Shown here: one piece after another, positions 16,614-22,078 of the stretch
Layout of the letters: each line of letters starts with the position of its first letter
How positions within the stretch are numbered: position 1 is the stretch's first letter
NCBI GenBank assembly: GCA_030536565.1
Contig: JAUNPT010000019.1
Location: 1-22,078, forward strand
DNA length: 22,078 nt
Origin: Eubacteriales bacterium
Lineage (GTDB): Bacteria > Bacillota > Clostridia > Lachnospirales > Lachnospiraceae
Reading direction: 5' to 3'
Made by a program: the position numbers and the translations under genes
The notes under the pieces: generated by a model
Database searches by the model: none
Told to the model about the DNA's origin: nothing
The model's input: only the letters and a program-made list of their open reading frames with translations

Positions 16614-16904
16614 ATGAACAAAACAGAATTAGTTGCCGCTATGGCAGAAAAAGCTGAAATCTCAAAGAAAGATGCTGAAAAGGCTTTAAAGGCTTTCACA
16701 GAGACAGTTGCCGAAGAATTAAAGAAAGGTGAGAAGATTCAGTTAGTAGGTTTCGGAACATTTGAAACAGCTAAGAGAGCTGCAAGAACTGGCAAGAATC
16801 CACAGACAGGCAAGGCAATCAAGATTCCTGCTTCAACAGCACCTAAGTTTAAGGCAGGCAAGGGATTAAAAGATACTGTTAACGCAGGTCAGAAGAAAAA
16901 GTAA
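16614..16904 (+). CDS. hup: HU-family DNA-binding protein
   Basis: Nucleoid protein that bends and compacts DNA as a dimer. It has 96 residues: MNKTELVAAMAEKAEISKKDAEKALKAF forms the helical N-terminal part, VGFGTF the family signature turn, and the arm segment ARTGKNPQTGKAIKIPASTAPKFKAGKGLKD is complete with the arm-tip proline in KIPAS. The true start is the ATG at 16614, with AAGGAGG about ten bases before it; an in-frame ATG at 16536 lies upstream of and within the promoter and is not used. Expressed alone, between a strong promoter and a good terminator. Confidence 0.96.
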   Translation: MNKTELVAAMAEKAEISKKDAEKALKAFTETVAEELKKGEKIQLVGFGTFETAKRAARTGKNPQTGKAIKIPASTAPKFKAGKGLKDTVNAGQKKK

Positions 16905-16935
16905 TCTTGCTTTTTCCAATAATCTAACATATTAT

Positions 16936-16978
16936 AAGAGTGTCGTGATTTAAAAATGTAATTCACGGCACTCTTTTT
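16936..16978 (+). terminator. intrinsic terminator after HU
   Basis: A 13-base stem (16936-16948 with 16963-16975, one U-G pair), a 14-base loop and five T running to 16978. It lies about 30 bases past the HU stop. Confidence 0.85.
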
Positions 16979-17014
16979 GGTTATAATAATCATTATATTT
17001 TTAGGAGGTTCTCC

Positions 17015-17464
17015 ATGGAAATTGAGCGCAAATTTCTAATTTCTTCAATACCTAATGACTTAAGCCAGTATAAATGCCGCTTTATTGAACAGGGATATCT
17101 TTCCACTAATCCGGTTGTACGTGTCCGTCAGGATAACGATAAATATTATCTGACATATAAAGGCAGCGGTATGCTTGCAAGAGCTGAGACTAATCTTTTA
17201 CTTACAGCCGAATCATACCACCACCTGCTTAAAAAAGCCGATGGGAATATAATCACCAAGCACCGCTATGAAATCCCTGATGGAACCGGAAAAATCATTG
17301 AACTTGATATATTTGACGGTATCTTTAAAGGAACCATCATAGCTGAGGTTGAATTTGAAACCATTGAGGAAGCAGAAAGCTATACCCCTCCTTCATGGTT
17401 TATAAAAGACGTAACAAATGACCCGCAGTACCACAATAGTAATATGAGCAAGAAGGTTTTATAA
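17015..17464 (+). CDS. CYTH-domain protein (triphosphate-tunnel metalloenzyme family)
   Basis: Small protein of the CYTH/triphosphate tunnel family, whose bacterial members usually hydrolyse inorganic triphosphate or thiamine triphosphate with a divalent metal. The 149-residue protein carries the N-terminal ExExK signature (E2, E4, K6 in MEIERK), then VRVRQDNDKYYLTYKGSG, KHRYEIP, IELDIFDG and AEVEFETIEEAESY, which supply the usual alternating basic and acidic residues of the tunnel. AGGAGG six bases before the ATG fixes the start. Its stop overlaps the start of the ClC gene by one base (TAATG). A -10-like TATAAT lies at 16982-16987 but lacks a good -35 box. The exact substrate cannot be read from sequence. 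Confidence 0.92.
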   Translation: MEIERKFLISSIPNDLSQYKCRFIEQGYLSTNPVVRVRQDNDKYYLTYKGSGMLARAETNLLLTAESYHHLLKKADGNIITKHRYEIPDGTGKIIELDIFDGIFKGTIIAEVEFETIEEAESYTPPSWFIKDVTNDPQYHNSNMSKKVL

Positions 17465-18786
17465 TGAATACATCAATAAACAATGACGATAAAATAAATG
17501 ATATTAACAATAATGATTTACAGCATAATCCAGCTTCTGACTTAGGACAGCTAAAGCGAATCCACCTGGCATCAGCCACTCTCTTAAAGTGGCTTGCATG
17601 TTCTATTATATGCGGCATTGCTGTTGGCTGCATCGGTGCACTCTTTTCTATTGTGCTTAATTGTGTCACTGCCTTCAGGTCATCACATGACTGGATAATT
17701 TTTTTACTCCCACTGTCAGGCCTTATAATTGTGCTTCTCTACCACTGGGCAGGCGTTGAAAAAAGCCAGGGTACTAATCTTGTAATTAATGCGATTCATT
17801 CCAATGAAGAAGTTCCTATCTACGTTGCCCCGCTTATTATTGTATCTACGATAATCACTCATCTTTTCGGAGGTTCTGCCGGACGTGAGGGTGCGGCACT
17901 TCAAGTTGGCGGCTCAATCGGCAACTTTTTTGGACGCCTCCTGAAATTTGATGACAAGGATACGAGAATTTTAATAATGTGTGGTATGAGTGCCTGCTTT
18001 TCCGCACTTTTTGGCACACCACTTGCCGCAGCAATTTTTTCGATGGAAGTAATCAGTGTTGGAGTTATGTACTATGCAGCCCTTGTTCCATGCGTATTAT
18101 CTGCTTTAATAGCCGATGGTGTGGCAGGCCGCTTCGGACTTATTCATGAGCTATATAACGCAGGTGATATACCTGCACTTTCATTTATCATGGGTGCAAA
18201 GATTGTGTTTCTCGGAATCATATTCGCAGTTATAAGCATTTTCTTTTGTATGGGGCTGCATAAAGCCTCTGATTTATATAACAGATTCTTTTCAAACAGC
18301 TATATAAAAATCCTCGTTGCAGGACTGCTTGTTATAATACTGCGTTTCCTGTTTCAGACTACTGATTATCTGGGTGCCGGAACCGGAGTAATCGAAGAAA
18401 GCTTTATAAACAGCTGCGCCTGGTATGTATTTATTTTAAAAATTATTTTTACTGCTGTAACTTTAGGCGGCGGCTTTAAGGGTGGAGAAATTGTACCTGC
18501 TCTGTTTGTGGGTGCCACTCTTGGAAGCTTTCTTGCCCCTGTATTCGGACTTCCCATTGGATTATGCGCCGCATGCGGAATGGTCAGCGTATTCTGCGGC
18601 GCAACCAACTGTCCACTTACATCACTGCTTATGTCTATCGAAATGTTTGGGCTTGGCTCGGTAAAATACTGTTTTATCTCAATTTCTATCAGTTATCTTC
18701 TGTCAGGCTATTACAGTCTGTACCATAGCCAGAAGATTGTGTACTCCAAGTACAAGACGACTTACATTAATAGACAGTCTCATTAA
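17464..18786 (+). CDS. ClC-family anion transporter with fluoride-type (CLC-F-like) motifs
   Basis: Integral membrane protein of the ClC family, 440 residues, with a polar N-terminal tail to about 35 and then roughly ten to twelve hydrophobic segments. The ion-path motifs differ from classical chloride ClCs. GSGIP is replaced by GTNLV (103-107), and the gating-glutamate motif reads GGSAGREGAALQVGG with E142 (GREGA, not GREGP). The late glycine motif is GGGFKGGEIVPALFVGA at 335-351. THLFGGSAGREG and the GTNL-type loop resemble the CLC-F fluoride/proton antiporters, so fluoride export is a reasonable hypothesis. No fluoride riboswitch is visible upstream. AAGG seven bases before the ATG and the one-base overlap with the CYTH gene suggest coupled translation. 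The gene is intact. Confidence 0.9.
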   Translation: MNTSINNDDKINDINNNDLQHNPASDLGQLKRIHLASATLLKWLACSIICGIAVGCIGALFSIVLNCVTAFRSSHDWIIFLLPLSGLIIVLLYHWAGVEKSQGTNLVINAIHSNEEVPIYVAPLIIVSTIITHLFGGSAGREGAALQVGGSIGNFFGRLLKFDDKDTRILIMCGMSACFSALFGTPLAAAIFSMEVISVGVMYYAALVPCVLSALIADGVAGRFGLIHELYNAGDIPALSFIMGAKIVFLGIIFAVISIFFCMGLHKASDLYNRFFSNSYIKILVAGLLVIILRFLFQTTDYLGAGTGVIEESFINSCAWYVFILKIIFTAVTLGGGFKGGEIVPALFVGATLGSFLAPVFGLPIGLCAACGMVSVFCGATNCPLTSLLMSIEMFGLGSVKYCFISISISYLLSGYYSLYHSQKIVYSKYKTTYINRQSH

Positions 18787-18799
18787 AAGCAGATATTAT

Positions 18800-19810
18800 T
18801 TATTCAGCTATATAAAAATCAGCTTCCGGCATCTTTCCGCCAATTGCTGCCGGATTTTCATCATAAAGCACTTTGAGGTAATTACTTACCTTTGTTTTCA
18901 TATCCTCACCTGTAACACAGGTGATATTGCATTCAGGAATTGCTTTTCTGGCAACCTCCTCCTTAAAAATGCCGAACTTTTCAACAAGCTTTGCTGCAGC
19001 GTCCACATTTGAATTAACATATTCTGCCGAAGCTTTATATTCACGCATAAACTGTTCAACTGCAGACTTATTATTTTTATAATATTCTGCATTTACAACT
19101 ATCACTCCAGTAACAACTGTACTGTCGTTTCCTTCAAGCTTTTCCCATTCGGCAGTCACATCTAGTGCTGTCCTTGCCTTAGAATTATTCATCTGAACTG
19201 TTGTCACATATGGCTGTGGAAGCATTGCAATAATCTCCTCACTGCTCTGTGCCATAATTGCGGCCACCTCCGCAGCCTCTGACTTAAATTCAATAGTGAC
19301 CTCCTTATCCGGATCAATGCCTGCCGCTTTAAGAAGATGCCTTAATGTATATTCAGGTGTTGTCCCTTTACCTGTAGTATATATCTTCTTTCCTTTTAAA
19401 TCGGCAACAGAATTAACAGAACTGCCAGTATCCATAATATACAGAACTCCTAACGTATTAACTCCAAGAATCCTGACTTTACCATTGCTTTTATTATAAA
19501 GGGTTGCCGCCGCATTACAAGGAAGCGCTGCAATCTGCACCTCATTCTTTAACAGGTCTGCCGTGAATACATCGGCAGAAGCTGCAACATTAAATGTGTA
19601 ATTATTCTTAGCTGTATTATTCTGATTATCCTCCATAATCTTAACAAGCCCTATTCCTGTCGGCCCTTTCAATGCAGCAGCGCTGATATCATGCTTAACT
19701 TCCTTTGAAATATTTTCATTTCCCGCATCATTTTTTACGCAGCCTGTTATTGTCAATGCAAATGTTAATACTGCCATAAGCATTACTGCTATTTTTTTTA
19801 ACCTTTTCAT
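18800..19810 (-). CDS. ABC-transporter substrate-binding lipoprotein (NMT1/SsuA-like)
   Basis: Predicted extracytoplasmic binding lipoprotein of an ABC importer. A lipoprotein signal peptide spans residues 1-23 (MKRLKK, hydrophobic core, ITGC lipobox, lipidated C24). The mature part resembles periplasmic-binding type II proteins of the NMT1/SsuA/TauA type: GPTGIGLVKIMED, QIAALPCNAAATLYNK, VLGVLYIM-like NTLGVLYIMDTG, SVADLKGKKIYTTGKGTTPEYTLRHLLKAAGID and a C-terminal AVEQFMREYKASAEYVN. It has 336 residues, typical length. GGGAG six bases before the ATG supports the start, which lies only 20 bases after the recJ stop. No permease or ATPase gene follows; the next gene is convergent. The ligand (thiamine precursor, sulfonate or other) cannot be decided. 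Confidence 0.88.
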   Translation of the reverse strand: MKRLKKIAVMLMAVLTFALTITGCVKNDAGNENISKEVKHDISAAALKGPTGIGLVKIMEDNQNNTAKNNYTFNVAASADVFTADLLKNEVQIAALPCNAAATLYNKSNGKVRILGVNTLGVLYIMDTGSSVNSVADLKGKKIYTTGKGTTPEYTLRHLLKAAGIDPDKEVTIEFKSEAAEVAAIMAQSSEEIIAMLPQPYVTTVQMNNSKARTALDVTAEWEKLEGNDSTVVTGVIVVNAEYYKNNKSAVEQFMREYKASAEYVNSNVDAAAKLVEKFGIFKEEVARKAIPECNITCVTGEDMKTKVSNYLKVLYDENPAAIGGKMPEADFYIAE

Positions 19811-19830
19811 AAATTTCTCCCATCTGATTT

Positions 19831-21543
19831 CTAATATCTTAATTCCTGAATAACAAACTGCAGTGTTTTTCTACCGTTGTATTCGTTAATATCCGGATAA
19901 TATATCATGGATACCTGTTGTCCCACTTTAGGAATGTCATCTAAATCCACTCTAAACTGAACCGCATTAATAATTTTACCATAAGCACTTTCAAGCTGCA
20001 ATTTAAGCACATTCCTGTTTTTTCCAATTACTGCCGCCATACGTACCTTAAGATTCTTATCAGCAAATACAGGCTTCTCATTTCCCATGCCAAAAGGTTC
20101 CAGAACATGAAGCTGATTAACAATATCAAAGCTCACATAATCCACAGGCATCGCTGCATCAATCCATCTGCATGGCGTCAGCTCCTTTTGTGTCAAAGTC
20201 TGGTTTTTATTAAGCCTCCTCCTGAGCACCTCTATATTTTCAATTGGCAGTGATAATCCCGCAGCCATGGGATGTCCTCCAAATGCAGTAAATAAATCCC
20301 TGCATTTGCTTAATTCTTCAAACATATTATATTTTTCAATAGAACGTGCTGAACCTTTTGCCCCATCTGCTGCATCAGTAATAACTATCGTCGGTTTATA
20401 ATAACGCTCCTTAATGTCACCAGCTATAAGTCCTGCAATACTTTCATGGCATTCCGGCAGATATACTACCAAAACATTGTCATTTAATAAATCAGAGCTT
20501 TCCACATATGCTATTGCCTTATCCTTTTCTTCCTGAGTCATTCGTTTTCTTTCTTCATTAAGATTCCTTAATTCCTTTGCCTTTGCAGCTGCCTCTGATT
20601 CGTTTTCACAAAGCATCAGCTCTATTGCCATGTTTGCAGTTTCCAAACGACCGCTCGCATTTAAGCATGGACATATAACAAAACCAAACTGATACGATGT
20701 AAGATTATATATATCAAGTTCACAGGCCTCAATCAGCGCACGAAGTCCAATGTTCTTAGTATACTTAATATGATTCAGACCATATTTTACAAGGATACGG
20801 TTTTCGTCCTTCAGCTCAACCAAATCTCCTACAGTAGCTACAGCTGCAAGCTCCGCAAGTTCTTCAAGCTTTATTAAATTTATATTTAATTTTTCAAACA
20901 GCTGTTTAATCACCTTAAATGCAACTCCTGCTCCGCATAAATTCTCATATGGATAGTTACATTCCTGCTGGTGTGGATTAACTACAGCGTCAGCGTCAGA
21001 ATACTGATATATTTTTTCCCCTTCATTCTCTAAAAATGGAATGGCATGATGGTCTGTGACAATCACTGTAAGTCCTTTTTCCTTTGCATAAGCAATCTCC
21101 CCAATCGCTGCTATTCCATTATCACAGGTAATAATCGTATCAACTCCGCCTTCTATCGCATGATCAATCATAGTCTTATTAATCCCATAGCCATCAGTAA
21201 TACGGTGAGGCACCATATATGTAACCTGTGCTCCTGCAGTTGTCAAGCCCTTTACAAGTATAGAAGTCGAACATATTCCATCTGCATCATAGTCACCAAT
21301 AACACATATATTCTTATGTTCTGATATCTTATCCACAAGAATCCCTGCTGCTTTATTAACATCTTTCATCAGCCCAGGCTCATACATATCCTCTATATAT
21401 CCATTCAGGTACCTGTCAATCTCTTTTTCAGTAATAATATCCCTGTTTCTCATAACTCTTGCAATGACCTGGTCAATACCAAATTTACGCTGTATGCCCT
21501 TAAAGTCAGCTTTCTTGGCATACAGTCTCCATTCACTTTTCAT
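19831..21543 (-). CDS. recJ: single-stranded-DNA-specific exonuclease RecJ
   Basis: 5'-3' exonuclease on single-stranded DNA for recombination and mismatch or base-excision repair, using manganese. In 570 residues: DHH phosphoesterase domain with DYDADG at 84-89, ITCDNG near 138-143, DHH at 164-166 and VVNPHQ; the DHHA1 domain with FGGHPMAAGLSL near 415-430; and a C-terminal OB-like part ending in YNGRKTLQFVIQELRY. The frame opens to 21597, but the ATG at 21543 is chosen since AAAGGA lies five bases before it. The secF-recJ order is common in Clostridia. A terminator-like hairpin stands directly in front of its ribosome site. Confidence 0.95.
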   Translation of the reverse strand: MKSEWRLYAKKADFKGIQRKFGIDQVIARVMRNRDIITEKEIDRYLNGYIEDMYEPGLMKDVNKAAGILVDKISEHKNICVIGDYDADGICSTSILVKGLTTAGAQVTYMVPHRITDGYGINKTMIDHAIEGGVDTIITCDNGIAAIGEIAYAKEKGLTVIVTDHHAIPFLENEGEKIYQYSDADAVVNPHQQECNYPYENLCGAGVAFKVIKQLFEKLNINLIKLEELAELAAVATVGDLVELKDENRILVKYGLNHIKYTKNIGLRALIEACELDIYNLTSYQFGFVICPCLNASGRLETANMAIELMLCENESEAAAKAKELRNLNEERKRMTQEEKDKAIAYVESSDLLNDNVLVVYLPECHESIAGLIAGDIKERYYKPTIVITDAADGAKGSARSIEKYNMFEELSKCRDLFTAFGGHPMAAGLSLPIENIEVLRRRLNKNQTLTQKELTPCRWIDAAMPVDYVSFDIVNQLHVLEPFGMGNEKPVFADKNLKVRMAAVIGKNRNVLKLQLESAYGKIINAVQFRVDLDDIPKVGQQVSMIYYPDINEYNGRKTLQFVIQELRY

Positions 21544-21558
21544 ACATTTCCTTTCATA

Positions 21559-21606
21559 TAAAAAGAATAGTGCAGCCAACTGCAAATGTGCCGTCAACTA
21601 CACTAT
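21559..21606 (-). terminator. intrinsic terminator between secF and recJ
   Basis: On the minus strand a 40-base hairpin (21606-21567) with an 18-pair stem interrupted by one mismatch, several G-U pairs and a CATT loop, followed by TTCTTTTTAT. It lies about 40 bases past the secF stop. The T-run ends just a few bases before the recJ ribosome site, so it may also act as an attenuator for recJ. Confidence 0.75.
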
Positions 21607-21643
21607 CATGATTTAATATATCAAATTTAAAGCACGAAAAAAG

Positions 21644-22078
21644 TTAAACCTGAGCTCCGTCCTTAGAAACCTTGGCTTTCTGCTTCTCTTTTTCCATTGC
21701 TTCAGCTATACCCTTTTTCTTTCCGCCAAGCATGTACCATACAGCACTTGTAATACATACTGAAGAATAAGCACCAACAACTACACCAACCATTAAAGGT
21801 AACGCAAACTCTCTTACAGAAGAAACTCCAAATATAAACAATGTGAAAAGCATTATAAATGTAGTTACATTTGTATTAATAGTTCTCGTTAAGGTTGTTG
21901 TGACAGCCTTATTTACAAGCTCTGTGATATTAGTCTTTGTTGTAGCTGTCTTTAATGACTCTCTGATACGGTCAAAGATGATAATTGTAGCATTGATTGA
22001 ATAACCAACCAGCGTAAGCATACATGCAATAAATGTTGTACTTACTGTTACTCTTGCAAGTGCATAGAATGCAAGCAC
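21644..22078 (-). CDS. secF: protein translocase subunit SecF, C-terminal part (or SecDF fusion)
   Basis: C-terminal 144 codons of SecF or of a fused SecDF, the membrane protein that uses the proton gradient to assist export through SecYEG. The frame is open to the right edge, so the GTG at 22078 is not a real start. Seen: the signature GYSINATIIIFDRIRE, then TLTRTINTNVTTFIMLFTLFIFG and FALPLMVGVVVGAYSSVCITSAVWYM, corresponding to the last three or so membrane segments of SecF, and a charged cytoplasmic tail (KKKGIAEAMEKEKQKAKVSKDG). It is upstream of recJ on the same strand and separated by a terminator. Confidence 0.93.
   Translation of the reverse strand: MLAFYALARVTVSTTFIACMLTLVGYSINATIIIFDRIRESLKTATTKTNITELVNKAVTTTLTRTINTNVTTFIMLFTLFIFGVSSVREFALPLMVGVVVGAYSSVCITSAVWYMLGGKKKGIAEAMEKEKQKAKVSKDGAQV

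Noticed and set aside
16905..17014. Possible fluoride riboswitch before the CYTH-ClC genes
   Set aside because: The gap is filled by the HU terminator and a ribosome site; the conserved crcB-motif sequence is not present.

Overview
The window reads as a stretch of core chromosome from a low-GC Gram-positive anaerobe of the Clostridia, most likely Lachnospiraceae. The grounds are the purine-rich Shine-Dalgarno sites before almost every gene, the sigma-A type promoters, a split cobalamin-dependent methionine synthase, Rex, the nnr-alr-mazF-corC order, and the style of the HU, OAH sulfhydrylase and secF/recJ proteins. This is inference from remembered protein families; no search was run. I see no insertion sequence, prophage, CRISPR array, rRNA or tRNA gene. 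Genes are tightly packed and no gap exceeds about 150 bases, so no long gene-free stretch needs explaining.

Layout. From 14405 down to 1 everything is on the minus strand. In transcription order it holds a DEAD-box RNA helicase; a membrane diguanylate cyclase, the MetH reactivation protein and MetH in overlapping frames; rex plus a coiled-coil gene of unknown function; nnr, alr, mazF, corC and an O-acetylhomoserine sulfhydrylase; and a second diguanylate cyclase cut by the left edge. From 14553 to 18786 the plus strand carries an ABC-F ATPase, the nucleoid protein HU, a CYTH-domain protein and a ClC-family anion transporter. From 18800 to the right edge the minus strand holds the end of secF, then recJ, then a substrate-binding lipoprotein.

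How the genes fit together. Two methionine units lie in the window (OAH sulfhydrylase making homocysteine, and the MetH pair methylating it). Each adjoins a GGDEF gene in the same orientation, one of them overlapping by 4 bases. nnr repairs damaged NAD(P)H and Rex senses the NADH/NAD+ ratio; rex has a strong promoter with a Rex-like operator just downstream. The nnr leader begins with a long stem-loop, and a terminator-like stem-loop lies in front of recJ.

Most of the window is ordinary housekeeping DNA and I found no clear new system. The best leads are the GGDEF-methionine linkage, the unknown gene behind rex, the nnr and recJ leader structures, a ClC protein whose ion-path motifs look like the fluoride type, a MazF toxin without a visible antitoxin, and a transporter binding protein behind recJ with no transporter beside it.
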